From: JAEXOD01 sp963663265
GTDB lineage: Bacteria; Bacteroidota; Ignavibacteria; Ignavibacteriales; Melioribacteraceae
NCBI GenBank assembly: GCA_963663265.2
Contig: CAXXXM010000001.1
Location: 806,001 to 870,000 of the forward strand
Direction: 5' to 3'
Length of the DNA stretch: 64,000 nt
The notes beneath the pieces are model-generated. The model had not been told where the DNA came from and did no database searches. It was given only the letters and a program-made list of their open reading frames with translations. Made by a program: the position numbers and the translations under genes. The number at the start of each line of letters is the position of its first letter. Positions within the stretch are counted from its first letter, which is position 1. This document shows, piece by piece, positions 8,601 through 17,781 of this stretch.

Positions 8601-9568
8601 TTTATGATGGTAACGGGAATATTAATTCCAATTTTAATGGTGAAGGAATTATTACCGTTTTTGACTCAAAACGAACAATGTATTTATCGGATATAAATTA
8701 CAACATAAACCTACAGGGTGGAGTTATTTTTAGAGGGCGAGTAACCATAAGTGGTGGAAAGTTTGATACTGAATTTACCGTTCCAAAAGATATATCATAT
8801 GAAAATAAAAATGGTAAAGTTGTTATCTATGTTTACTCAAATGATGTTAATGGGATTGGTTTTACAAGTAATGTGATTATTGGTGGTTCTGATAGTACGG
8901 TTGTAGATGATAAAAAGGGACCTGAAATAGAAATATTTTTTGATAATTTAAATTTTGATAATGCAAAACTTGTAAATCCTGATTTTGACTTGTTAGTTAA
9001 ACTTTATGATGATGCCGGTTTGAATACAACAGGCACAGGGGTTGGACATAAATTACAAGCAATTGTAAATAATGATGAGGAAAATCCTGTTGATTTAACT
9101 AACTTTTTTATTGGTGATCTTGATGCCGGAGGAAAATCGGGTGTTGTTGATTATAGATTTTCTAATCAATCAACGGGTGATTATTCAATATTAGTAAAAG
9201 CTTGGGATATTTTTAATAATTATTCGTCACAAGATGCTTATTATTCAGTTGTTGATGGTAATTCATTAACACTTACAGAAATTGTTAATTATCCAAACCC
9301 TTTTTCAAATTCAACAACTTTTACTTTTCAACATAATTTTAGCAGCGATATCAATGTGAAAATTAAAATATATACTATAGCAGGAAGAATGATAAAAGAG
9401 ATTGAAGAAAACAATATTGTAGATAGATTTGTAAAAATAAATTGGGACGGAAGAGATGAGGATAACAACAGAATAGCAAATGGTACTTATTTGTACAAAG
9501 TTATTGTTGAAACTACTGATGGTAGTTCAAAACAAAGTGTTTTAGGAAAATTAGCTATAATAAAATAA
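5615..9568 (+). CDS. porU: T9SS C-terminal signal peptidase/sortase PorU
   Basis: A 1317-residue protein with a signal peptide ending at about residue 20 (GAQS). The central part is a gingipain-type (C25) cysteine peptidase domain. The catalytic histidine is His835 in YIGHGN and the nucleophile is Cys869 in AATCDFGKF; the 34-residue spacing fits PorU. PorU removes the C-terminal sorting domain of T9SS cargo at the outer membrane and attaches anionic LPS or another anchor. The C-terminus has a beta-sandwich similar to FlgD Ig-like and sorting domains (NYPNPFSN...). The porV gene follows after 31 nt, the same pairing known in Bacteroidota. The secreted proteins in the three cassettes of this window are likely substrates. 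Confidence 0.92.
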   Translation: MKFKFSFVLFLLFQIITLGAQSDIKVLNSDKNSIIIEFTPIYLNNSDVVINNETFKRIDLKYGLVLNEDNVGLPAVQHRYINLAVPNEFGNTVSIISSQYEIIDGKIAPINSLLDKNNEDFLSNYSSYNESENLVDFGDFGNTRGVLNQTFIINPIKYDATQGKIKLYKKIVFRVNFSSVRNLSFKADKFSDANYINYEQALSWNKYTPVLSKASTDSPLSSGTWFKVAISEEGIYKIDRTFLSNMGINVSTVDPRTIKIYNNGGNLLPEDPERDKPNDLVENAIYVSGENDGTFDSGDYILFYGRGVDFFEYNTTSKLIVRNKSYYSKVNYYFLTFGGVTGKRMENIGNAGSTSGYNQTSTLAFNFSDDDKVNLLKSGRLAFGDEFNTTTKTKSRSYITAIPNKVEGTPIVYKYQVANYSKQQFSMTISEGQTVLGSSTLHGGYGDYVFGRLTSGTITATPTITDNRSVLNFSFGLSNSYQIAFLDYYEIQFQKYLKASNDELMFYSKDTTATINYYLSNFSNSDVHVFDITNYNNVKIVNSSISAGDVKFYKNEQSGSVSKYLSICSTLYKTPGQFSTVENSNVHGISQGAEYLIIAHKAFKAQAEKFANYRANSSPYPISTQVVYIDEIINEFNSGVLDPTVIRNFLQYAYNNWQTRPFYVLLMGDGDYDYLNLEGYNNNFIPTFQTYESFDEVNSFPFDDFYTRVLGGSLDDKVDFALGRWTIKTPEEGDIIINKIIQYERNDDKGLWQNNITLVADDGLTTSTGNEGSMHTSQSEYLANSYIPAFVDLEKIYLSMYPTIFTGLGRRKPAVTEAIVDAVNNGTLILNYIGHGNPNVWAHEYVFERTTTIPLFNNSRYFFLTAATCDFGKFDDPVTQSSTEDMLVLQNSGMIGGLSAARPVVSTENAALNNMYYSYLFEEQADGLTNPTGRAYYQTKQSKTNVNAEKFHFFGDPYLRLSRPNVPVNIDSINGNSSEDITQLMALGKGRIIGHVYDGNGNINSNFNGEGIITVFDSKRTMYLSDINYNINLQGGVIFRGRVTISGGKFDTEFTVPKDISYENKNGKVVIYVYSNDVNGIGFTSNVIIGGSDSTVVDDKKGPEIEIFFDNLNFDNAKLVNPDFDLLVKLYDDAGLNTTGTGVGHKLQAIVNNDEENPVDLTNFFIGDLDAGGKSGVVDYRFSNQSTGDYSILVKAWDIFNNYSSQDAYYSVVDGNSLTLTEIVNYPNPFSNSTTFTFQHNFSSDINVKIKIYTIAGRMIKEIEENNIVDRFVKINWDGRDEDNNRIANGTYLYKVIVETTDGSSKQSVLGKLAIIK

Positions 9569-9599
9569 AAGTTTATATCTATTATTTGGAGGAAAAAAA

Positions 9600-10760
9600 A
9601 TGAAAAAAATGATGTTGCTTCTTATGTTGGGATTAATTGCCTTTGGTGCTTCAAATTTAAAAGCACAAGGGGAAACCGCAGTTCCATTTTTGCTGTTGGC
9701 TCCAGATTCAAGAGCCGGTGGTATTGGCGAATCAGGCGGTGGTTTAGCAGATAACGGAGCAGCTATTTTCTGGAATCCAGCTGGTTTGGCATTTTTATCT
9801 GGTGCTGAAGTAAGTATTACTCATAGTAATTGGCTTCCACAATTTAACTTAGACTTATTTTATGATTATTTAACTTATCGCCAATATTTTGAGGAAGTTA
9901 ATGGTACAGTATCTGCAAGTATTACGTACATGAACTTTGGTGAGTTTATTCGTACTAATTCAAGTGGTCCAACTCCGATTGAAACTTTCACATCCTTTGA
10001 TGCTGCGTTAACGTTAGGTTATGCTACAAAGGTATCAAACGATTGGGGTCTTGGTTTTAACTTTAGATTAATCCATAGTAAATTGTCAGATAAATCTACT
10101 GAACATGAAACCGGTTCAGGTGTTGCTACTTCTGTAAGCTTTGACGTAGCTGCTATGTGGAGACCTGAACACTTAGAATTGCCTTTCATTGGTGATATGG
10201 GTAATAAAGTTAGCATTGGTGCAAACTTAAGTAACTTAGGACCAAAGATTTATTACATTGACCAAGAACAAGCAGACCCAATACCTACTAACTTTAGACT
10301 TGGTATGGCTTTTAAGTTATATGAAGATGAATATAACTCTTTTACATATACACTCGATTTCAGTAAGTTATTAGTTGATAGATCTGCTGATAGTACAAAA
10401 GATAGAAAATCGTTTTATGAATCAGTATTTACCGCATGGGGCGATGAATCGTTTTCTAACGAATTACGTGATATAGTTACATCTATGGGTGTTGAATATT
10501 GGTATGGTGTTCCTGAAGAATTTATGTTTGCTTTTAGAGCAGGTTTCTTCTATGAAGACCCAAGTTATGGAAATAGAAAATTTGCTACATTTGGTGCAGG
10601 TATTAAATACGATTTGTATTCATTTGATTTCAGTTATTTAACAACTACATTAGTTGGTGGCGATGAAAACCATCCTTTGGCTGAAACTTTACGTTTTTCA
10701 CTTGCAATAGGTTGGGATTCAACTCCACAAAAGATTACTGGTTTTCCTAGAGGAATTTAA
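9600..10760 (+). CDS. porV: T9SS outer-membrane protein PorV (PorV/PorQ family)
   Basis: A 386-residue protein with a signal peptide (cleavage near residue 23, LKAQ). It has the hallmark N-terminus of PorV/PorQ proteins: LLLAPDSRAGGIGESGGGLADN followed, after a short spacer, by FWNPAGLAF. The rest has the alternating pattern of a FadL-like beta-barrel. PorV is an outer-membrane shuttle that takes cargo from the T9SS translocon to the PorU attachment complex. A strong ribosome-binding site (GGAGG) precedes the ATG. The gene sits between porU and an M6-like cargo protein, with 5 nt to the next start, so these genes are probably one operon. Confidence 0.92.
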   Translation: MKKMMLLLMLGLIAFGASNLKAQGETAVPFLLLAPDSRAGGIGESGGGLADNGAAIFWNPAGLAFLSGAEVSITHSNWLPQFNLDLFYDYLTYRQYFEEVNGTVSASITYMNFGEFIRTNSSGPTPIETFTSFDAALTLGYATKVSNDWGLGFNFRLIHSKLSDKSTEHETGSGVATSVSFDVAAMWRPEHLELPFIGDMGNKVSIGANLSNLGPKIYYIDQEQADPIPTNFRLGMAFKLYEDEYNSFTYTLDFSKLLVDRSADSTKDRKSFYESVFTAWGDESFSNELRDIVTSMGVEYWYGVPEEFMFAFRAGFFYEDPSYGNRKFATFGAGIKYDLYSFDFSYLTTTLVGGDENHPLAETLRFSLAIGWDSTPQKITGFPRGI

Positions 10761-10765
10761 GATTT

Positions 10766-13717
10766 ATGAAAAATATACTTAGAGTAGTTTTAGTTTTAAA
10801 TTTATTTTTGGGTAGTGTTACTGCCCAAAAATTATTTAATAAAGTTGTTCCATCAACAAATTCAATTATTACCACAAATAAAGTTGTGCAGAATGATATA
10901 AATATTCTGGCAGTAATGGTTGAGTTTAAAGAAGATACCGATGGTGCAACTTATGGTAAGGGGACTTTTGGTTCTATTTATACAAAAAATTATGGAACTT
11001 CCATTATTGACCCCCTTCCACATGACAAAACTTATTTTGAAAGTCATTTAAAGTTTGCTCAAAACTATTACAATAAAGTTTCAAATGGTAATGTTAATGT
11101 AAACTACTCGGTATTACCAACTGTTTATAAGACTTCTAAAATTATGAGAGAGTATTCTCCGGTGCGGGATTCAAAAGATTTTACACCACTTGGGGAATTC
11201 TCTCAAGAAGTTTGGAATATGGTTGTAGCCAACGAAACGGGGTTAGATTTTAGCCAATATAACTTATTTGTAATATTTCATGCCGGTGTAGGAAGGGATG
11301 TTAATATTACTGGCAGTTTAGGCAACGACAGAGATTTACCATCTGTTTATTTAGGTTATGAATCATTAAAAAAAATATTTGGAGCCGATTTTGTTGGATT
11401 TAATACTCCGAATGCATTAATTCAAAATACACTTATTTTGCCCGAAACTGAAAGCAGAGAAATTTCAAGTATAGCAGGAGATGTTTTACTTGAACTTTCT
11501 ATAAATGGATTAATTGTTTCAAGTATTGCAAGTCACCTTGGGTTGCCCGATTTATACAATACTGAAACCGGTTTAAGTGCTATTGGTCGTTTTGGATTAA
11601 TGGATGGACAATCAATTTTTGCTTATAGTGGGTTATTTCCTCCGGAACCTTCCGCTTGGGAAAAAGTTTATTTGGGCTGGGAAACCCCTTCTGAAATTAC
11701 TCTTTCAGGTATTTACAATTTATCTTTACCTGCAAGATTAGCTTCGGAATTGGGTACTAAACCAATAATAAAAATTCCGATTAATAATAATGAATATTAT
11801 CTATTGGAAAACCGTCAGCGAGATGTTTATAAAGATGGTGCTAATATAAAAATTAACTTAAATGGCGTTGAAATTACTAAACATTTTCCAAAAGATACAA
11901 CAGGATTCTATTCATATTCAGTAGATTCTTTATCGGGTGTTGTAACTGATATTGATGAATTTGATTGGGCTGTTCCCGGTAACGGAATACTTATTTGGCA
12001 TATTGATGAAAGTGTTATTAATGCTAATTTAGCCACAAATACAATTAACAATAATAAAGATAAACGTGGTGTAGATGTTGAAGAAGCTGATGGCATTCAA
12101 GATATTGGCGAAACTTTTACCACAGTTTTTGGTGACCAAGTTATTGGAGAAGGGGATAGCTTAGATTTATGGTATTTGGGAAATAAAGCTAAACTATACA
12201 AAAATGTTTTTGATGATAATTCTAAACCGGATTCTAAATCAAATACCGGTGCAAAAAGCTTAATTACTATTGATAATTTTTCGGAATCTTCAAATAGAAT
12301 GAGTTTTCGTGTTTCAAGAGGTTCTACGGAAGTGGTATTAAATCAACAAGTTAATTTAGGTTTACCAAATATTAAATCTTCTATTGAATTTAATAATCAT
12401 CAGTATTTACTTATTGGTAATGATTTAAGATATAGGGAAATTATTAGCAATTCTATATCAGATTATATATCAAATTTTGCTACATCATCAATGTTTCTTG
12501 TTAAAGAGCATGCTTGCATTATTGGTGCATTTAACAATGTCGTAAATTTTGCATTTGGATTAAACAGCTCAAAATCAATAACTCTTCCTAATTCTGTTTC
12601 AACTTTACCTGTTTATAATAACGGAATTCTTTATGTTGGTACGGAAATAGGAGAAATTTATAAATTTGTTATTTCAAATAATGATGTTACATATGAAAAA
12701 GATAACTCATTAAGCAGTAACGACAAGCCAATTCAAATAATTGCAAATAACAATGTTGTTAATATTGTATATGAAACTTCTATTTCTAATACTAATTGTA
12801 CAATAACAGGCGATTCATTTGTTCAAGTTGTAAAGGCGATTAATGATGATGGAACCATTTTGTTATATGCCTTGACAGCAAATAATACATTTTATGTTAT
12901 AAAAGATGGTTCACAAATTTCAAGTTTTAGTATTCCAAACAATTTAAAAGTTGATTCCTTTATTTCAGTTGATTTCTTAAAAGAAGGGAACAATCAAATT
13001 GTATTTGCCGATTCAAATTATATTTATGCATATAACTCTGTTGGTTCAGTTATTGATGGATTCCCATTAAAAGTTAATAATAATTCTAAATTTTCTAATT
13101 ATTTATTAGCTGCCGATTTTGATGGTGATACTTATCCTGAATTGGTATATTTTACTAATCAAGGAAATATTTACGTATATAATCCTAAATTAAAAAAACA
13201 ATTTAATCAATTCCCAGTTTCTGTTGGTAGCAAACTTGATTTCTATCCTGTACTTTTACAAAATACCGGAAGTTCTGTTATTAGTTTGCAATTAGTTGCT
13301 GATTTGGTTTATTATAATTATAACATCGATTTTGCGTCAACTAACGCAAAAATTTATTATACAGGTTTATTTGGTGATCTAAACAACACTTCAACAGTTG
13401 AAAGTACATCTTCTGAAAATTTGATCACAGAATTTTTCCCTGAAAAAAGAGTGTATAACTGGCCTAATCCTGTTTATGAAAACTCAACAAATATTAGATA
13501 TTATGTTAGTGAAAACTCAAATATAATAATTAAAATATTTGATGCTGCCGGCGATTTTGTTGAAGAATTAAATACATCTGCTGTTGGTGGTATGGATAAT
13601 GAAATAAGCTGGAATGTTTCAAATATTCAAAGTGGTGTTTATTTTGCCCGAGTAGAAGCTGCCGGTTTATCTGGCAAGAATGGATATAAAATTATTAAAA
13701 TAGCTGTTATTAAATAA
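10766..13717 (+). CDS. M6 family metalloprotease-like protein with degenerate active site
   Basis: A 983-residue protein with a signal peptide ending near residue 20 (VTAQ). Residues about 50-520 follow the M6 (immune inhibitor A-like) layout, including GLPDLY and RFGLMDGQ. The expected zinc-binding HExxH immediately before GLPDLY is replaced by SSIAS (residues 252-256), so a proteolytic role is doubtful. Later residues look like repeated beta-propeller blades (AADFDGDTYPELVYFTNQGNIYVYNP). The C-terminus (WPNPVYENSTNIRYYV ... IKIAVIK) is a T9SS-like sorting domain. It lies 5 nt after porV and may be a structural surface protein or T9SS-associated factor. The 3' end overlaps a strong inverted repeat. 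Confidence 0.8.
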   Translation: MKNILRVVLVLNLFLGSVTAQKLFNKVVPSTNSIITTNKVVQNDINILAVMVEFKEDTDGATYGKGTFGSIYTKNYGTSIIDPLPHDKTYFESHLKFAQNYYNKVSNGNVNVNYSVLPTVYKTSKIMREYSPVRDSKDFTPLGEFSQEVWNMVVANETGLDFSQYNLFVIFHAGVGRDVNITGSLGNDRDLPSVYLGYESLKKIFGADFVGFNTPNALIQNTLILPETESREISSIAGDVLLELSINGLIVSSIASHLGLPDLYNTETGLSAIGRFGLMDGQSIFAYSGLFPPEPSAWEKVYLGWETPSEITLSGIYNLSLPARLASELGTKPIIKIPINNNEYYLLENRQRDVYKDGANIKINLNGVEITKHFPKDTTGFYSYSVDSLSGVVTDIDEFDWAVPGNGILIWHIDESVINANLATNTINNNKDKRGVDVEEADGIQDIGETFTTVFGDQVIGEGDSLDLWYLGNKAKLYKNVFDDNSKPDSKSNTGAKSLITIDNFSESSNRMSFRVSRGSTEVVLNQQVNLGLPNIKSSIEFNNHQYLLIGNDLRYREIISNSISDYISNFATSSMFLVKEHACIIGAFNNVVNFAFGLNSSKSITLPNSVSTLPVYNNGILYVGTEIGEIYKFVISNNDVTYEKDNSLSSNDKPIQIIANNNVVNIVYETSISNTNCTITGDSFVQVVKAINDDGTILLYALTANNTFYVIKDGSQISSFSIPNNLKVDSFISVDFLKEGNNQIVFADSNYIYAYNSVGSVIDGFPLKVNNNSKFSNYLLAADFDGDTYPELVYFTNQGNIYVYNPKLKKQFNQFPVSVGSKLDFYPVLLQNTGSSVISLQLVADLVYYNYNIDFASTNAKIYYTGLFGDLNNTSTVESTSSENLITEFFPEKRVYNWPNPVYENSTNIRYYVSENSNIIIKIFDAAGDFVEELNTSAVGGMDNEISWNVSNIQSGVYFARVEAAGLSGKNGYKIIKIAVIK

Positions 13718-13726
13718 CAGCTATTT
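13698..13726 (+). terminator. Perfect 14-bp inverted repeat at the end of the M6-like gene
   Basis: AAATAGCTGTTATT (13698-13711) and its exact reverse complement (13713-13726) flank a single A and overlap the stop codon. The stem is followed by a U-rich stretch (CGATTTCATTTCTTC), consistent with an intrinsic terminator ending the porU-porV-M6 transcript. Confidence 0.55.
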
Positions 13727-13790
13727 CGATTTCATTTCTTCAAATTAATTTAGTTCACCAGATTATAAATTATTTATGTAATTATATATT

Positions 13791-16700
13791 ATGAAAAAAT
13801 TAAGTATTGCAATATTTTTTGTTTTTTTTACAATAAGCATTAATGCTCAGTTTAATGATTTTCATCCTGAATATGATTGGTATACATTAAAAGGGGAACA
13901 TGTTTTTGTTCATTATCATAAAGAAGCTGAAAGAACTGCTCGTACTGTATTAAAAATAGCTGATGAAGTATGGGAACCTCTTACATCTTTGTATGAATAT
14001 GAACCTGATCCCGTTCATTATATCATTAAAGATATTGATGATTACTCTAACGGAGCAACTTACTTTTTTGATAATAAGATAGAAATTTGGGCATCCTCTT
14101 TAGATTTTGATCTACGAGGCACTCACAACTGGTTAAGAAATGTTATTTCACATGAATTTACTCATATGGTGCAGATACAAGCAGGAATGAAATTAACACG
14201 CAATCTGCCTGCTGTTTATTTACAATTTCTTAATTATGAAGACAAAAGACGACCGGATATTTTATATGGATTCCCAAATGTAATTGCATCTTATCCAATC
14301 GCAACTATTAATATTCCATCTTGGTTTGCTGAAGGTACTGCTCAATATATGAGAAAAGATTTTGATTATGATAATTGGGATTCTCATAGAGACATGATAT
14401 TGAGAAGTTATGCTTTAGATGGAAAAATGTTAACTTGGAATCAAATGGGTGTTTTTGAAAAGTCAAGCTTGGGAAATGAATCTGTATATAACTCCGGTTT
14501 TGCCTTAACTCGTTATATTTCTCAAAAATATGGTGAAGATAAACTTCGTTTGATTACTCAAAGATTGGGTAAATGGAAAAATTGGACAATAGATGCTGCT
14601 TTTGAAGATGTTTTAGGTAAAAACGGTGTTGAATTATACAAAGAGTGGAAAGATTTTGTAACGGCTGATTATACAGAAAGAATTAAAGATGTAATGTCTA
14701 ACAAAGTAATGGGTGATACAATTGTTAAAGAAGGTTTTGGAAATTTTTACCCAACCTTAAGTGCTGATAATTCCAAAGTCCTTTATGTGTCTAATAAAGG
14801 TTCTGATTATATGGGGTTATCAAGTTTGTACGAGTATAATCTAATTACAAAAGAAGACAAACTAATTAAACCAGGTGTGCGTTCTACGGTTTCCTATATT
14901 TCTAATACTAATAAAATTGTATATGCAAAATTAAGTGAAGATAACCCTAACTGGAACAATATTCACGACCTATATGTGTATGACATTGATACAGAAGATG
15001 AAATACGTTTAACATATGGATTACGTGCTAATAATCCTAATGTTTCGCACGATGGGAAAAAAATAGTTTTTTTGTACCAAATGGATGGTACAACTAATTT
15101 AGGCTCTGTTGATATAAATGGTAAAAACTTTAAGCGTTTAACATTTTTTGAAAATGGAGAATTAGTTTATAATCCAAAATTTAGCAATAATGATAATTAT
15201 GTATATTTTGACTATTCATATCATCAAGGAAGAGATATTGCAAGGGTTGATACAGCCGGTGCTAATTTTGAGTTTGTAATAAATACCGACCAAGATGAAA
15301 GGAACGTATCTTTTACTAAAGAAGGAGAAATTGTCTATTCTTCTAATAAAACAGGAATCTTTAATTTATACAAGTATGATTCAACAACAAAAGAATCAAA
15401 ACAATTGACAAATGTTATTGGTGGTGCATTTATGTCTGCTGTTGATGATAAAAACAATATTATTTATGCCGGTTATACATCGTCCGGTTATAATATGTTT
15501 TTCATTAGTTCAGACGAACAAGCTAAAGTTAATCCAGCAAAACAATATAAAAATATTGATAATCCTCCTTTACAAATTGATAGGCCAAATGGTGATATTA
15601 ACAAATTTAATATAACAAAGCTTAGAAAATTTAACGACTACGAATTGCCGGATGTTGAAGCTAAAAAGTATTCAGGATTTTTCTCAAAAGTATCATTTTT
15701 TCCTTTTATAAGGTATGATAACTATAATACATCAAATTCTGCTTTAGATAAAATTAAACCCGGCTTGTTTGTATCTTCAAGTGACCATTTAAATAGATAC
15801 GGATTTTTTGCAGGTGGTTCAATTAATAAAAGAGGTGAAAGAGATTTGTTTTTGAATTTAGAATACAAAAATAAATTACCACTTTTTTACTCGTTAGGAT
15901 TTAAACCTGAAGTTGCCGTTGAATTATACAGTATCAGTAGAAAGGCAAATGTTGATATAATTTTTGATGAGTATGATGATTCGTATTCAACAAGTACCGA
16001 TGTTACTTATAATTTATTTGAATTTGATTTCGTTTTAAGACACAAGATTTTTGCCGAAGGAAACAGTTTAGAAACTCGTTTTATTTATAGTGATTATGTT
16101 GCTGCTTTAGAGAGTTTTATTATTCCTCAACTTAATCAACTTTATCCAACCACTAAAGATAAGTATTTTGTTGGTCGAAATATACAGTTTAAGTATAATC
16201 ACGAAATGATTTTACCATCTGTTGATAGCGATATCAATCCTGTTGGAAGGACAATAGAAATTCAGTATAATTACGAATTCAATAAATACAATCCTGACGG
16301 GAATTATAGTTATGATGAAGAAAATAGTGCTTTAGTTCCAGTTTATAAAGATTATGAATTTGGAAAAATAGAGTTGAACTATCAAGAACATATTCCTATA
16401 TTTGGAACTCATACTATAAGTTCTCATTTAAGGATTGGATCTATCTTAACTCCGGCTGTTCCTGATTTTTTTGATTTTTATTTGGGTGGTTTAGTTGGTA
16501 TGAGAAGTTACCCATTTTATGCAATAAGTGGTAATGAAGTAGCTTGGTTAAATCTGACATATAGATTCCCGTTATTTAAGAATATTGATGCCCGATTTGG
16601 TCATTTATATCTTGATAAGATTTTTATGTCAATTTATGGTGATTATGGTAATGCTTGGACTGGAAACAGAGTAGAATGGAATAAGTTTAAGAAAGGTGCC

Positions 16701-16886
16701 GGAGCTGAACTGAGAATTAAAATGGTATCATTTTATATTTTCCCAACAAGTATATTTTTTAATGCTTCTTATGCTTTTGACAAATATGAAAGAGTTGTTG
16801 ATAGGGGAGCTAACAATAAAGTTACTGTAAGTTATGGTAAAGAATGGCAGTTTTATGGTGGAATACTATTTGATTTTAGTTTTTAA
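13791..16886 (+). CDS. Gluzincin-like protease with TolB-type propeller and outer-membrane barrel
   Basis: A 1031-residue protein with a signal peptide ending near residue 20 (INAQ). Residues about 115-190 contain HEFTH (His121, Glu122, His125) and WFAEGTAQYM (Glu181), the zinc ligands and catalytic residue of a gluzincin metallopeptidase. Residues about 315-600 have PD40/TolB-type blades (P.LSADNSKVLYVS, P.VSHDGKKIVFL). From about 640 to the end the sequence reads as a beta-barrel like bacterial surface antigen/Omp85 proteins, with GGLVGMRSYPF and a terminal Phe. It may therefore be an outer-membrane-embedded peptidase facing the periplasm. It follows the porUV operon after the terminator and is followed 18 nt later by another envelope gene. 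Confidence 0.75.
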   Translation: MKKLSIAIFFVFFTISINAQFNDFHPEYDWYTLKGEHVFVHYHKEAERTARTVLKIADEVWEPLTSLYEYEPDPVHYIIKDIDDYSNGATYFFDNKIEIWASSLDFDLRGTHNWLRNVISHEFTHMVQIQAGMKLTRNLPAVYLQFLNYEDKRRPDILYGFPNVIASYPIATINIPSWFAEGTAQYMRKDFDYDNWDSHRDMILRSYALDGKMLTWNQMGVFEKSSLGNESVYNSGFALTRYISQKYGEDKLRLITQRLGKWKNWTIDAAFEDVLGKNGVELYKEWKDFVTADYTERIKDVMSNKVMGDTIVKEGFGNFYPTLSADNSKVLYVSNKGSDYMGLSSLYEYNLITKEDKLIKPGVRSTVSYISNTNKIVYAKLSEDNPNWNNIHDLYVYDIDTEDEIRLTYGLRANNPNVSHDGKKIVFLYQMDGTTNLGSVDINGKNFKRLTFFENGELVYNPKFSNNDNYVYFDYSYHQGRDIARVDTAGANFEFVINTDQDERNVSFTKEGEIVYSSNKTGIFNLYKYDSTTKESKQLTNVIGGAFMSAVDDKNNIIYAGYTSSGYNMFFISSDEQAKVNPAKQYKNIDNPPLQIDRPNGDINKFNITKLRKFNDYELPDVEAKKYSGFFSKVSFFPFIRYDNYNTSNSALDKIKPGLFVSSSDHLNRYGFFAGGSINKRGERDLFLNLEYKNKLPLFYSLGFKPEVAVELYSISRKANVDIIFDEYDDSYSTSTDVTYNLFEFDFVLRHKIFAEGNSLETRFIYSDYVAALESFIIPQLNQLYPTTKDKYFVGRNIQFKYNHEMILPSVDSDINPVGRTIEIQYNYEFNKYNPDGNYSYDEENSALVPVYKDYEFGKIELNYQEHIPIFGTHTISSHLRIGSILTPAVPDFFDFYLGGLVGMRSYPFYAISGNEVAWLNLTYRFPLFKNIDARFGHLYLDKIFMSIYGDYGNAWTGNRVEWNKFKKGAGAELRIKMVSFYIFPTSIFFNASYAFDKYERVVDRGANNKVTVSYGKEWQFYGGILFDFSF

Positions 16887-16903
16887 TTAGGATTGTACTA
16901 ATA

Positions 16904-17767
16904 ATGAAAAAAACTTTGATAATATTTTTAATTTCTTTTATTGCAATTACTGCACAAGAAACTCCAACCAATATGGTTGGTGTACTTAATTTTGATAGCA
17001 AAATAGCATATGAAAATACAAACACTGAACCGGAAAACAAACTTGATTTTAATCAGAAAAAAAAATCTGTGTTTTTAGCAGGAGCAATGTCGTTTGTAAT
17101 TCCCGGAAGTGGTGAAATATATACAGAAAATTATTATTTAGCAGCTTTATTTGTTGCAATTGAAGCAGCTGCAATAACAACTGGATTGATATATGATAGT
17201 AAAGGTGATGACCAAACAGACTCGTACCATCAATTTGCCCATGCAAATTGGGATGCTGTTAAATATGCAAAATGGACAATAACAAATCTTTCATCTTTAA
17301 ATGGTGAACTGAGTGCTGCCGATTATTCAAATCTTTTTATTGAAAATGGGGCAAAAGTAAATTGGTCTGTTTTAAATAAACTTGAAATGGATATTGGAGG
17401 CTGGTATTCACACAAGCTGCCTGCATTTGGAGACCAACAATACTATGAATTGATTGGAAAATATCCACAATTTAATGCAGGGTGGAGTGACTTTGGTGAT
17501 GAGAACACTCCTTATAAATATGGAGATCCGTTAACGGCGAAATTTTTATATTATTCAAAGGAAAGGGGAAAGGCTAATGATTATTACAATGTTGCAGCAA
17601 AAGCTGTTGTTGTTGTAATAATGAACCACGTTTTGAGTGCAGTTGATGCTGCATTAGCAGCTAACAGATATAATAAAAGTCTAAATATGAGTGTTGATAT
17701 TAAAAAAACAAATTTGGGCTATTCAACTGAGTTTTATCCTCAGTTAAATGTAAGTTATTCTTTTTAA
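16904..17767 (+). CDS. Membrane protein resembling DUF5683
   Basis: A 287-residue protein with a signal peptide (cleavage near residue 17, ITAQ). A hydrophobic segment at about residues 52-90 begins AGAMSFVIPGSGEIYTE, similar to the PGxGQxY motif of DUF5683 proteins, which are common in the Bacteroidota group and of unknown function. A second hydrophobic stretch is near residue 230 (AAKAVVVVIMNHVLSAVDAAL). The gene lies 18 nt after the protease/barrel gene and 15 nt before der, so it is probably in the same operon. No enzymatic motif is visible. Confidence 0.6.
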   Translation: MKKTLIIFLISFIAITAQETPTNMVGVLNFDSKIAYENTNTEPENKLDFNQKKKSVFLAGAMSFVIPGSGEIYTENYYLAALFVAIEAAAITTGLIYDSKGDDQTDSYHQFAHANWDAVKYAKWTITNLSSLNGELSAADYSNLFIENGAKVNWSVLNKLEMDIGGWYSHKLPAFGDQQYYELIGKYPQFNAGWSDFGDENTPYKYGDPLTAKFLYYSKERGKANDYYNVAAKAVVVVIMNHVLSAVDAALAANRYNKSLNMSVDIKKTNLGYSTEFYPQLNVSYSF

Positions 17768-17781
17768 TTGAGGTTTATTTT

